From NCBI GenBank assembly GCA_011523945.1, contig WTFU01000093.1, positions 1 through 39,384 of the forward strand: a stretch of DNA of 39,384 bases, given 5' to 3'. The translations under genes and the position numbers were made by a program. Below are positions 7,994 through 16,477 of this stretch, piece by piece. The notes under the pieces were generated by a model. It did not search any database. It was not told where the DNA came from and was given only the letters and a program-made list of their open reading frames with translations. The stretch's first letter is position 1, and every line of letters starts with the position of its first letter. Source of the DNA: Mariniblastus sp. (GTDB lineage Bacteria > Planctomycetota > Planctomycetia > Pirellulales > Pirellulaceae).

Positions 7994-10030
7994 TCAACTG
8001 GCTGACTTAACATCAGGCAGGTTACAAATTTGGAAACGTTTCTGCGCATTTAACCAAGGAGCTGACAATTGTACCGACAACGAAATCACCACGCCCCAGA
8101 TACAGGCCGCAGTGAGAGGAATTGACAAAAGGCAACTCAACAAAACACCCCAAAACATGCAAATCAAAATGGCAGAGATACTTAACCGAGTCCTTCGGAC
8201 TGGGTCACATTGCCGCCACCAACGTACTCCACCCAGAAAACACGTGAAGAACAAAATATAAGCGGCCAACGGACCAGCACCTGCCATCCAGTCCCAACCT
8301 TGAAAAAATGGACGGGAAGTCTCAAGCGTTAAAGAGGTTAAATCAATATGAAACCAACTGGCTGAAAAGAACGCAGACACACCTAACAGTATCCCCAATC
8401 CAGTCATCTCAAGGTAACGCCATCGCGATTTTCTCGGCCGCCGTTCACTGCGTTCGGAGACCAATAAAATTGCCCAGCAGCTCAAAACACTCACCAGAGT
8501 CAACCAAGTATAATTTGCCCAATTTTCAATCGAGGCACCCCAGGGACCACCGTCCAGAACCCCCGTGACCATCGCAAAACCCAACATAATTAGGACAACA
8601 CAACTAAAAGCAGCGATCAGTAAGGCTCCGATCAACTCTGTAAACCGATCTGTCAAAGGCCGGCTCAGCAACCAATGCCGAAGATGCGGACTTTCTTCCG
8701 ATTGCCCGAACTGCATCAGCCAACGCGACGACAAACCCAGTTTCTTTGCGAGCGAATAGCGCAACAGATAGTAAACGAAATAAAGACTTCCAATGGACAA
8801 CATCAATGGTAAAAGCCATTGAGAATTCTGAATCACCACAATGCCGGCAATGATCAACATCACCATTTTGATCGGTGTAGAAAAATTGGCAGTTTCCCAC
8901 CACAGCGTAAATCTTGCCAATCCCGTATGAAGCACGGCTGCGATTGGCTCATCTCCTTTGGGGTCATCCATTGGATTACCGGACGCATTAGGCTCAAGCA
9001 TTTCAGCCGGCTTTGATTCGGCAGGCTTGGATTCCCTTTGATTCGCGACCGAAATTCCGGTCTCTTTCGTCCTCGGCAGCTGAAAATTGTCGATAATTGC
9101 CTTCGGTAATTTATCAATCAAATCAATCGTTTCGGATCGATTGGGTTTGGTTGACTGCCGATTGGGTTTGCTTAATTCAGATTGGACAAGTGTGCCAATC
9201 GAGTGCTGCGAAACAATTGAATCACTTCGCCGCGCAACGTCTGGCCAAGGTAAATCCGCTGCCATCTCAGATATACTTCGATAGCGATCCTCGGGATCCT
9301 TTCTCAATGCCTTCGAAACCACTTTACGAAAATGATCCGGCACCGCAGAAACATCCGGTTCTGCCGTCAGATGTTTCATGATGATCTCTTGTGCACTTTC
9401 ACCGTCAAATGGAACTAAGCCCGTCGTCAATTCAAACAGGATAATCCCCAATGCATAGAGATCTATTTCCTTACCATAGACGCCTTTTCCAATCTCAGGT
9501 GCCATGTAATGGAATGTCCCCACCGATTCAGTTTGCCCGGAACGTCGGCTACAGGAAATATATTTTGACAGGCCATAATCACCTATCTTGATCACCTGTT
9601 CATGCAGATCACAAAAAATATTGCCTGGTTTTAAGTCGCGATGCACAATTCCATTCTCATGCAAATACGATACCCCGGAGGCAGTCGAAGCAAACCAGGA
9701 CTTAACATCCTCATCCTCCAGACCGTTTTGATTGGCTTCAAGCACGTCACGCAACGAGGGTCCGGGAACATACTCCATCACCACCCAGCTCTCACCTTCG
9801 CCTGTGGTTCTGATATCCCAAAGTGAGATTAAGTTGACATGCTTCATGTTCAAACACTGACGCACGCCTCTCAACTCGATGTCCAAGTTGCGCTGTATCT
9901 TTTTTAACGCGACCTCTTTACCTGCGTCATTAAGCGCAAAATAAACCTCCCCAAATCCGCCGATACCAATCCCGCGTTTGATGGTGTATCCTTCGAGCGG
10001 AGTCGCTCCACTGGGATAAGTAAACTTCAT
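7994..10030 (-). CDS. membrane-anchored Ser/Thr protein kinase
   Basis: 678 residues. An N-terminal kinase domain (about 14-275) has a complete glycine loop GIGIGGFGEV (20-29), Lys43 (ALKKI), HRDLKPGN (130-137), DYG (151-153) in place of DFG, and GTFHYMAPE (171-179). A polar linker rich in Lys, Pro and Ser follows (about 280-385, with a repeat ESKPAESKPAE). The C-terminal 290 residues hold about eight hydrophobic helices and no recognised sensor domain. The longest frame starts at 10063, but the ATG at 10028-10030 (MKFTYPSG) has a strong GGGAGG 7 bases upstream and is chosen. It probably phosphorylates a partner in the same block, such as the FHA proteins or an unidentified substrate; this is inference from gene order. 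Confidence 0.93.
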   Translation of the reverse strand: MKFTYPSGATPLEGYTIKRGIGIGGFGEVYFALNDAGKEVALKKIQRNLDIELRGVRQCLNMKHVNLISLWDIRTTGEGESWVVMEYVPGPSLRDVLEANQNGLEDEDVKSWFASTASGVSYLHENGIVHRDLKPGNIFCDLHEQVIKIGDYGLSKYISCSRRSGQTESVGTFHYMAPEIGKGVYGKEIDLYALGIILFELTTGLVPFDGESAQEIIMKHLTAEPDVSAVPDHFRKVVSKALRKDPEDRYRSISEMAADLPWPDVARRSDSIVSQHSIGTLVQSELSKPNRQSTKPNRSETIDLIDKLPKAIIDNFQLPRTKETGISVANQRESKPAESKPAEMLEPNASGNPMDDPKGDEPIAAVLHTGLARFTLWWETANFSTPIKMVMLIIAGIVVIQNSQWLLPLMLSIGSLYFVYYLLRYSLAKKLGLSSRWLMQFGQSEESPHLRHWLLSRPLTDRFTELIGALLIAAFSCVVLIMLGFAMVTGVLDGGPWGASIENWANYTWLTLVSVLSCWAILLVSERSERRPRKSRWRYLEMTGLGILLGVSAFFSASWFHIDLTSLTLETSRPFFQGWDWMAGAGPLAAYILFFTCFLGGVRWWRQCDPVRRTRLSISAILICMFWGVLLSCLLSIPLTAACIWGVVISLSVQLSAPWLNAQKRFQICNLPDVKSAS

Positions 10031-10129
10031 TCGGCGCCTCCCAACCATACCGGTTGGCTGCATTGATCCAGCAATTAAATTTCACCGCTTTCCTAGCGTA
10101 GCCGCAATACGGCCTGTTTGTCTAGCTTT

Positions 10130-10141
10130 CAAACCGGTTTG
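10130..10141. repeat. 12-base perfect palindrome, possible operator
   Basis: CAAACCGGTTTG reads the same on both strands. It lies in the 251-base gap between the FHA-like protein (stop at 10282) and the kinase start (10030), about 100 bases upstream of the kinase. It could be half of a dimeric regulator's operator, but a 12-base palindrome also arises by chance. No second copy was noticed. Confidence 0.25.
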
Positions 10142-10281
10142 GCAACTATTGTGTTCATAAGCTGGCTCCCCTCAGAAGAACCAACCGCTTGCCAAATTAA
10201 GATTGGACTAATTTTGGTCTGATCAAAGAATGTCAATTCGTCGGTCCAGAACGCTTAAATCAACAACGTGCGATTGAGAAA

Positions 10282-11718
10282 TCAAACCGGCTCAAGCGTT
10301 AAAGAAAAATCGTCACCAACAATGCGGGAATCGAATTCAATCGGTGCCTCCGCCGTCACCAACTTACCATCCACTTCCATCGCTTGAGGCGATCGACAAA
10401 ACCACTTCCCCGATCTTTCAAATAACACCAAGTTCTCGCCCCAGGCAGGACAGACCACGTGGTTGAAACGATTCGGCCCCAAGATAATTGAATTCACCGG
10501 GAGTATGATGGCATCAGCCCACGGCACAGATCGGTGACGGGAAACGAAATCAAGTCGCGCCGTTTTACTCAAGGCATGCGTTTGACAATAGGCTAGTTCG
10601 ACTCCGCCTTCGAAAGCCAATATCTGACCATTTTTTAAAACAAATTTTGAATCCAGCTCAACACCGTCTACCGAGAGCTTGCCGATCGGCTCCAAAACAT
10701 GCCCCCCCTGAACTCGCTCGAAATTGGCATGATGACTACGCAAATTCCCTTGAATGCCGATATCAACTTGTGAACGATTGATCGCTTGCCCCAAAGCATT
10801 GACTCGACGACCGCAAACGAGGTAACCACCAACGCCGTCAACCCAGATTAGAAACCTATCCCCTGAATTTTGCTTATCCATGCGTCCTATCCTATCGAAC
10901 GCGCCCTTTTCGACAACCACATTTTTTTCGATGTGCCCCGTTTGTCGATTCGCGTTGAATGCGGAGTCGCTTGGGACCGTCCCCGCCCCCGCCGTAGTTG
11001 AATCCATCTGCCTTCTCGTCTTTTTCTTTAACCTTGCTTTGCAATCCCGCCTCGCTTCAAAAGCAAACTGATTGGTTGGAGCAATGTGCAGGATCTTCTC
11101 ACAACTTTGACTGACATCGCCCCATTTCCATTGAAGCGCGAAGGCTTCAACGTCGGTAATGTATTTTTTCATTTGCCGTTGTCGTTTCTTCAATGCGGAA
11201 ATCCTCGGCGCGAGATAGGGCAAATCCGGACGAACTGCCCCGGCTTTCTCCAGCTCAGCAACAGACTTTTTAAACTGACCTTGTGCGGCGAATCGGCTTG
11301 CCGCACTCAAACATTCAGAAACGGCTTTAATTTGATTAAGCCGCCAGTCCCTAACTTGCCGACGCTCAAGTACTTCGATGCAGTTCAAAGCGCAAACCGG
11401 TTCTCCGCGCACTAGCGAGGCATCCGCGGATTCAATTGTCAATTCAATCAACTGGTTTTTCTTTTCGCGAGTCTCTTTTGCGAACTCTTGCAAATTAAGT
11501 TTTGTCACCTCATCGAGATCCAGCCAGGCCATATAGAATTGCCCGCTCGAAATAGATAACGTCGCCCGATTTAGCAAAGTCCCCGCGACTTCTCGCGCCA
11601 CAGCAAGCTTTTTGCGTTTATTCCGGATCAATCCGCGATCGTAGCAACGAACAGCCTTATCAAGGTTACCATATTGAATCGCCTGCTCTACGAACTTAAT
11701 TTTCGACTTCCACTTCAT
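10282..11718 (-). CDS. helical-repeat plus FHA-like domain protein
   Basis: 478 residues. The first 215 residues are helical and resemble irregular TPR-type repeats (IQYGNLDKAVRCYDRGL, ISSGQFYMAWLDLDEV, AAQGQFKKSVAELEKAGAV). The C-terminal 200 residues are beta-rich with FHA-like features (VDGVELDSKFVLKNGQILAF, HVVCPAWGENLVLFERSGKW) but lack the clear GR...SxxH core, so this may be a degenerate FHA or an SMAD/FHA-fold relative. No signal peptide is visible. The frame opens at 11751, but the ATG at 11716-11718 (MKWKSKIKF) has AGGAG 10 bases upstream and is preferred. It sits upstream of the membrane kinase on the same strand, so a role as phospho-reader or scaffold is possible. No specific family name could be given. 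Confidence 0.7.
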   Translation of the reverse strand: MKWKSKIKFVEQAIQYGNLDKAVRCYDRGLIRNKRKKLAVAREVAGTLLNRATLSISSGQFYMAWLDLDEVTKLNLQEFAKETREKKNQLIELTIESADASLVRGEPVCALNCIEVLERRQVRDWRLNQIKAVSECLSAASRFAAQGQFKKSVAELEKAGAVRPDLPYLAPRISALKKRQRQMKKYITDVEAFALQWKWGDVSQSCEKILHIAPTNQFAFEARRDCKARLKKKTRRQMDSTTAGAGTVPSDSAFNANRQTGHIEKNVVVEKGAFDRIGRMDKQNSGDRFLIWVDGVGGYLVCGRRVNALGQAINRSQVDIGIQGNLRSHHANFERVQGGHVLEPIGKLSVDGVELDSKFVLKNGQILAFEGGVELAYCQTHALSKTARLDFVSRHRSVPWADAIILPVNSIILGPNRFNHVVCPAWGENLVLFERSGKWFCRSPQAMEVDGKLVTAEAPIEFDSRIVGDDFSLTLEPV

Positions 11719-11839
11719 CAAAAGTCGTCTCCTGAAAACAGCCCAACACACTAGAAGCGGGACAGCTGGTTAGTGAACCTGCCGCCCCGCTTCCATCGAT
11801 CAACAATTGAACCAGTTGAGACATCCAACTCACGACGAG

Positions 11840-12676
11840 CTAGTTAACCACTAGGTCAGCTTCGGATGGTTCTTCCGAAACATCGCCACTACCGGTTCCT
11901 TTTGCATCAAAATAGGCATCCATATCGGATAGCACATCGGAACTTGGAATAACGGAATCGTCGCTAACGGGGATCTGCCCGAAGTACTTGGGAGCGATAT
12001 TGTAATACTCCTCATCCGCTGAAATCCGAGCATCAATATCGTCTAGCATCTCGCGAGTCTTAGACAGCTGGCTGTTGTCAAGCTTAATCTGAGACGCGGT
12101 TGCGATGACTTCATTCATGCGATTTCTAGCCGTCAGATTTTCAATTTGCAACTCCAGTTCGCGTTGCTGCGATTTTGCTTCGCTCAATTTCACATGGGCG
12201 GCAGCTAAAGATTCCTTGCGAAGATTTAAAATTTCGCCCTTCTTCTCAAAAGTCTTTTCGGCGGTTTGATAAAGCGTAAACCGATGCCTTAAATCTTGTT
12301 TGACACGCGATAAATCATGGGCTTTACCTCGAGTGTCAACGTAAACCTGACCGCCAGATTCAACATGCGTGCGAAGTGCCATCATTTCGTCATAGCTCTT
12401 TTTTAACATCTGCTCATGCGACTTAAGATCTGCAGCCAGTCGCTTCACCTTGACCTCCTCTTTGGAAATCTTGTGAACCATGCCATGAATTTCTGGACCA
12501 ATTTCGTCAAGCTGGATTTTGGCAGCATCCAATTGATAGGCAACAGGAACTTGATCCTGAGCTGCTGTTCTGACCTTGGTTACCGCTGTTTTTGCGTAGG
12601 GAATTAACTTCCCACCAAATAGCAGCCCACCAATCACAACTACGCCCGCGGCCCCAATGGCCAATTTCTTAAACAT
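11840..12676 (-). CDS. membrane-anchored coiled-coil protein
   Basis: 278 residues. A single N-terminal hydrophobic segment (MFKKLAIGAAGVVVIGGLLF) is followed by a long helical region of heptad-like charged sequence (about 45-225, for example KEEVKVKRLAADLKSHEQML and SEAKSQQRELELQIENL) and an acidic tail ending EADLVVN. It is probably anchored in the inner membrane with the coiled coil on one side; topology is not clear. The frame runs open to 12967, but AGGAGAG 7 bases before the ATG at 12674-12676 fixes the start, and the upstream stretch is polar and unlike a protein terminus. It is the most upstream gene of the minus-strand signalling block, transcribed away from the divergent membrane unit at 13051. 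Function unknown; a structural or envelope-stress role would be speculation. Confidence 0.75.
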   Translation of the reverse strand: MFKKLAIGAAGVVVIGGLLFGGKLIPYAKTAVTKVRTAAQDQVPVAYQLDAAKIQLDEIGPEIHGMVHKISKEEVKVKRLAADLKSHEQMLKKSYDEMMALRTHVESGGQVYVDTRGKAHDLSRVKQDLRHRFTLYQTAEKTFEKKGEILNLRKESLAAAHVKLSEAKSQQRELELQIENLTARNRMNEVIATASQIKLDNSQLSKTREMLDDIDARISADEEYYNIAPKYFGQIPVSDDSVIPSSDVLSDMDAYFDAKGTGSGDVSEEPSEADLVVN

Positions 12677-13050
12677 ATTCCGCTCTCCTGATCTTTTGTT
12701 GGATGAACCGGCGCTCGTTACCAAAACACTTTGGCTGACTAGCCTGATCGCCGTTGTAGGTTGTTCGCCCATGCAGTTCGGATCTTTGGAAAATTTAGAA
12801 AATTTTTCAAAAGCCTGCTGCCGCACCACCCTGCTGATTTGTTTATTCCTGCTCCGATTTGAGCTTTCAGGCATGTTTCCAGCATTTTTCCGACTTCGAT
12901 TCGCAAAAAAGTGCCGATTCTCAAAACATCGACTGCGAATTTCGATCATGTCACAAGCTGCGACCAAAACTTTGGGTTCCCCACAAAGTTTTTCGATTCA
13001 ACTCAAACTCTGCACCGAATTCATGTCCTTGTTGATACTGGACCGCGTCA
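12677..13050. other. divergent intergenic region
   Basis: 374 bases between two divergently transcribed genes. It carries the AGGAGAG ribosome site of the minus-strand coiled-coil gene at its left end and must hold both promoters, but no convincing -35/-10 pair or sigma-54 site was found on either strand. A short A/T-rich stretch (about 12785-12812) is the likeliest promoter area. Open frames crossing it lack family features or start signals and are not called. Confidence 0.4.
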
Positions 13051-13602
13051 ATGAAAACGCTAGTTAAGTCAATTTGGTTGTCTAGAGATCTTTCTTCTGC
13101 CACCTTTTTGGCCCTGATAACCTTGGCAGCTCTCTGGATCATCTTGCTGCCGCTAAATCAAACTGTTCAGAAAACGTTTCTAGCTCGATTTCATTTAAGC
13201 TCCTCCAGTTTTTCAATCTGGGCAGTGCAGCAACCCATCCCCTCAATGTACAACTTCGAAAACAGAGTTTGGATCAGCGCGGTGCCGATTACGCGAAGCG
13301 AATTAGATCGAGCAAGCAGCGATCAAAAAAACGCCCCCCCACGCGTAAGCATACCCGCTACGCTCGTGATGGATCTTGAGAATATTGAGACGGAACAAGT
13401 CAACCACTTTCCAACGCGGGCATTTACGTTTGGCAAAACTCGCTGGATCCTCAAACAACAAGCCGAGACCCGTTACTATTACCTTAGCTCGCGGTATCGC
13501 GACGTTGAACATAACTCGGCATATCGTCTTTCTCCAATTTCCAACCGTCAGTTCGAAGTCACTCGACTGGAGCCCCTCGCGACTGGAGCCCCAAGTGACT
13601 AA
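13051..13602 (+). CDS. single-pass membrane protein, unknown function
   Basis: 183 residues. One hydrophobic helix near the N-terminus (ATFLALITLAALWIILLPL, about 17-35) is followed by about 145 polar residues that should lie outside the cytoplasm. The soluble part has no motif I recognise; it contains TRYYYLSSRYRDVEHNSAYR near its C-terminal third. The start is the ATG at 13051, with GGA about 8 bases upstream. The stop codon overlaps the next gene: the following membrane protein probably starts at a GTG 8 bases inside this frame, so the two are likely translationally coupled and may form a complex. Confidence 0.65.
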   Translation: MKTLVKSIWLSRDLSSATFLALITLAALWIILLPLNQTVQKTFLARFHLSSSSFSIWAVQQPIPSMYNFENRVWISAVPITRSELDRASSDQKNAPPRVSIPATLVMDLENIETEQVNHFPTRAFTFGKTRWILKQQAETRYYYLSSRYRDVEHNSAYRLSPISNRQFEVTRLEPLATGAPSD

Positions 13603-14467
13603 CCAGCAAAACACGCAAGAGGAACTCAGATCGGTGGAGATCTTTCAGAATGGCGATAACAACGGCAATTCTGGAAGCGATCATTTATCACTGGTGCTCC
13701 CAATCTACCGCATCGTTACATTGACACTGATTGCATCGATGATCTGGAAGTACGCGTACTTCATCCCAATCTTTCAAAGTTACGCCCAGCTGGAAATAAC
13801 TGACACGTTTTTCCCACCACTCTTCACCAACCTCTATGTCTTAGCCGGACTTTACCTCGCTCCGATCGCGTTTGGAATCATTGCTTTATTCACACGTAGT
13901 ATCATTCTCTTACGGAGCCAGGCCTTCATCACGCTTGCCTGTATGTTCGGCCTCTGCATTCATCAGGGGAGCTACAACGATGTCACATTCGTAACTTGCC
14001 TTTGGGTCTCCCTTTGGTGCGTGTGGTATACGGTAAAAATCAATGAGCCGCCTGAGGTTCTCATTAACAAATCTCAGAGGTTTAGTCTTTTGATTATTTC
14101 CTTAATCTTTCTCGGGGGAGCAGCTGGAAAGTGGACCCCAGGTTACTGGTCCGGCGAGGTAATCTATGAAATTTACTTTAGCCGTCGCGATTTTTGGTTT
14201 TTCAATTTGCTTCGAAACCAACTCGACTCCGAATCCCTGCGGAATGTTGCAACACTCTACTCGAGAGTCATCGTACTCTCTGAGACGGCATGCGCCTTTC
14301 TTTGGTTACTCAAACCCAAATATGGCGGAATGATCGCAATCGTTATGCTACTAGGTCTCACCTTGCTCTCAAACCTACTGCTTTTTTCCGTCACCTTTTG
14401 CTTGATGGGCCTGGCAATCGTTGCAATAGAAACGCCCCGCTGGAAAACAACCGCTGCCAAGCTTTGA
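13595..14467 (+). CDS. polytopic membrane protein, possibly HTTM/DoxX-like
   Basis: 290 residues from a GTG start that overlaps the previous stop; GGAG lies about 7 bases upstream. After a polar head of about 28 residues there are about seven hydrophobic helices. The segment GGAAGKWTPGYWSGEVIYEI followed by two helices and a closing arginine-tryptophan tail recalls the layout of HTTM or DoxX-type membrane domains (a G-x-x-K-W-xx-x-W patch between helices), but the match is weak. The frame could be extended upstream to an ATG at 13376 only by overlapping 227 bases of the preceding gene, which is less likely. It is probably in the inner membrane; no catalytic role can be assigned. Confidence 0.6.
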   Translation: MTNQQNTQEELRSVEIFQNGDNNGNSGSDHLSLVLPIYRIVTLTLIASMIWKYAYFIPIFQSYAQLEITDTFFPPLFTNLYVLAGLYLAPIAFGIIALFTRSIILLRSQAFITLACMFGLCIHQGSYNDVTFVTCLWVSLWCVWYTVKINEPPEVLINKSQRFSLLIISLIFLGGAAGKWTPGYWSGEVIYEIYFSRRDFWFFNLLRNQLDSESLRNVATLYSRVIVLSETACAFLWLLKPKYGGMIAIVMLLGLTLLSNLLLFSVTFCLMGLAIVAIETPRWKTTAAKL

Positions 14468-14521
14468 AATTCATCAAGTTTTTTGGAGCGTAAAGAACCG
14501 CTTCCAAACACCTCAGCGCAT

Positions 14522-14571
14522 AAAAAATGGCGGTAAGGCCCCTTTTGGCATCCCGCCAACCCTTACCGCCA
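14522..14571 (-). terminator. intrinsic terminator facing left
   Basis: An 11-base perfect inverted repeat (TGGCGGTAAGG at 14528-14538 and its complement at 14561-14571) with a 22-base GC-rich loop. Read on the minus strand the stem is followed by six T residues (plus-strand A at 14522-14527), the form of a Rho-independent terminator. The nearest minus-strand gene upstream is nadC, whose stop is 267 bases away, so it ends either a long nadC 3' UTR or a separate non-coding transcript. Read on the plus strand it lacks a T run, so it does not look like the terminator of the membrane gene ending at 14467. Confidence 0.65.
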
Positions 14572-14837
14572 AAAGCTTGCTCAATGCTCCCCAGCTCAAA
14601 CAAGCTCTTTAAAAGCTAGGTCGCAATTCTGAAATGTCAAAGCGAGAACCTAACCGAACTCGTGAAAAGCTGAAAAATAAACAAAGAAGCCCCTTCGTTA
14701 TATTCCTCGTTCGCCCGCGAAAACCCCGCATACGCGAAATCGCCTGAAATCAGTTCGGGGACCGGGAAAGATCAGCAGGATTCGAAACCGCGTAGGCACT
14801 GACAAAAAGCAGCGGTTCTACCCATGAAAAAGCGAGA
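14572..14837. other. non-coding stretch of unknown role
   Basis: 266 bases between the terminator above and the nadC stop codon, with no credible coding frame. It is moderately G+C rich with several near-repeats of CGCGAAA-like sequence around 14715-14745. Around 14779-14796 the plus strand reads GCAGGATTCGAAACCGCG, which superficially resembles a tRNA T-arm, but the invariant G53-C61 pair is missing and no acceptor or anticodon arm could be folded. The position between a gene end and an intrinsic terminator would suit a small RNA on the minus strand; see findings. Confidence 0.35.
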
Positions 14838-15782
14838 CTATTGTGTAATTTCCCAGTCAAGTCCGATGTCGAAATTGGTAGCCGAGTGTGTTACCGCACC
14901 AACGCTAATTCGCTCTACACCAGTTTTTGCGATTTTAACGATTGTGTCCAAATTGACGCCGCCGGAAGCCTCAAGAATTATTTCCGGAGATAATTGGTTG
15001 CGAATTTCAACCGCCTCTCTTAGTTGCTCGTTACTCATATTATCCAACAATACGATGTCGCAATCTGTTTTTAACGCGACTCGCAATTGTTCGAGGGTAT
15101 CGACTTCTAATTGCAAGACAGTCTCGTTGCCATTTGGTAATTTAGCTGCATGTTCACCGATCCATTCTTTCGCATTTTGAATTGCGACCGGAATCACCTC
15201 GCCTTCCTCACTAACTTGTGTTCGAAAAAATGCGAGATGATTGTCTTTAATCATGATTGCATCATAAAGCCCCATCCGATGATTCATTCCACCACCGCAT
15301 GCCACGGCGTACTTCTCCAATCTTCTCCAACCCGGCGTCGTTTTACGAGTATCCAACACGCATGCAGAGGTTTCCCTGATTTTGCCGACAAACTCACGCG
15401 TCAAGGAACTTATACCTGAAAGGCGGCACATGAAATTCAAACAGGTTCGCTCCATGGTTAATATATCGTGTGCCAGACCACTCATCACACCAATCGTTTG
15501 CCCTGCATCAACCGGTTCACCATCGTTAATATGAACTGTCAACTGGACATTGGGTGCCCATTGTTGCAAGGCAAGTTTCACAACTTCAATTCCGCAAATC
15601 ACTCCCTTGCTTCGACTGACAAACGCTGCTTTCGCATAAACAGAATCAGGTACAATCGCAGCCGTCGTGCAATCCATCCCAGTTGCAAGATCGGGGGCAT
15701 TGATATCTTCAAGAATTGCCATTTGGATCAAACGCTTGCAATCTTCTTGCGTTGACTTGGTAAAAATCGGGGCTTCTTTCAT
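14838..15782 (-). CDS. nadC: nicotinate-nucleotide pyrophosphorylase (carboxylating)
   Basis: 314 residues. NadC condenses quinolinate with PRPP to give nicotinate mononucleotide, CO2 and pyrophosphate in de novo NAD synthesis; cytoplasmic. Signatures: DTRKTTPGWRRLEKYAV (PRPP/quinolinate site), GGGMNHRMGLYDAIMIKDNH (active-site loop), LQLEVDTLEQL, IVLLDNMS and LEASGGVNLDTI, all in the expected order. Length fits (about 280-310). The frame can extend to 15839, but the ATG at 15780-15782 (MKEAPIF) has AGGAC 9 bases upstream and matches family N-termini better. No nadA or nadB is adjacent. The next genes upstream are arsC and glnA, with gaps of 185 and 90 bases, so cotranscription is uncertain. 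Confidence 0.95.
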   Translation of the reverse strand: MKEAPIFTKSTQEDCKRLIQMAILEDINAPDLATGMDCTTAAIVPDSVYAKAAFVSRSKGVICGIEVVKLALQQWAPNVQLTVHINDGEPVDAGQTIGVMSGLAHDILTMERTCLNFMCRLSGISSLTREFVGKIRETSACVLDTRKTTPGWRRLEKYAVACGGGMNHRMGLYDAIMIKDNHLAFFRTQVSEEGEVIPVAIQNAKEWIGEHAAKLPNGNETVLQLEVDTLEQLRVALKTDCDIVLLDNMSNEQLREAVEIRNQLSPEIILEASGGVNLDTIVKIAKTGVERISVGAVTHSATNFDIGLDWEITQ

Positions 15783-15967
15783 CAAAATAGTCCTAGTTCC
15801 AAACTCACCAATCGCAAACCAATTTTGTTTATTACCCAATGCGAATCAATTCAGAAAAATCGACTCTGCAAACTGCTCCAATTCATCGCATATCCGTTTA
15901 CTTAAACAAGATCAGATCCTACGAATAGGTCGGGGAGACAATGCTCTCAATCGTTCGAAAGACCGTG

Positions 15968-16387
15968 TTACCCCTCTTCGCCACTTAGGAAGTCTCCAAT
16001 TCGCTTTTTAATCTGATCGCGAATTTTTCGAAACTGGATGATTTTCTCGTCATCTGATCCGGTCGCATCCGCAGGATCTTCAAATGGCCAGTGCAGCGTC
16101 TGCTTAACGCCTGGAAGCAGGGGGCAAGCCTCTTTTGCGTGATCGCAAACCGTTACTGCCAAATCAATTTCCTCACCAACAAAGAGGTCCACCGACTTGC
16201 TCTCAAGGCCATTAATCGGAAGTCCTAATTCTTCAATCGACTTTAGAGCCAACGGATGCACATAACCAGAGGGGCGCGAACCAGCCGACATTGCAATCCA
16301 TTCCGAACTCCCCGAATCCTGCCAAATCGCCTGAGCCATTTGCGAGCGGCAGGAGTTCCCCGTACAAAGAATCAGCACCTTTTTCAT
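15968..16387 (-). CDS. arsC: ArsC-type arsenate reductase / low-MW phosphatase family
   Basis: 139 residues of the low-molecular-weight tyrosine phosphatase fold. The P-loop CTGNSCRS gives the nucleophile Cys8 and Arg14 (C-x5-R). VTVCDHAKEACP gives Cys81 and Cys88, matching the Cys82/Cys89 relay of thioredoxin-coupled arsenate reductases, and EDPADA holds the general acid Asp104. It should reduce arsenate to arsenite using thioredoxin. No arsenite exporter (ArsB/Acr3) or ArsR repressor is next to it, which is unusual for a resistance operon, so a general housekeeping detoxification role is possible. The ATG at 16385-16387 opens with MKKVLILCTGN as in the family. Confidence 0.9.
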   Translation of the reverse strand: MKKVLILCTGNSCRSQMAQAIWQDSGSSEWIAMSAGSRPSGYVHPLALKSIEELGLPINGLESKSVDLFVGEEIDLAVTVCDHAKEACPLLPGVKQTLHWPFEDPADATGSDDEKIIQFRKIRDQIKKRIGDFLSGEEG

Positions 16388-16477
16388 TTTAGCTTCCTAA
16401 CTAAGCACCAACTTGACGCTAACCCAACTCAGTTTTGACTTAGATTAGCCACGCAGAAATTATCCAATCGAGATAAT

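Noticed and set aside
7873..8049. Upstream extension of the small membrane gene overlapping the kinase
   Set aside because: The signal peptide begins at the inner ATG (7872), and the extension overlaps the kinase coding sequence.
12677..12967. Upstream extension of the coiled-coil gene by 97 codons
   Set aside because: A strong ribosome site and a signal-anchor start at 12676; the extension is polar and not like a protein N-terminus.
14779..14796. tRNA T-arm-like sequence, possible tRNA or tRNA relic
   Set aside because: The invariant G53-C61 pair is absent, one further pair is a mismatch, and no acceptor, D or anticodon arm folds around it.
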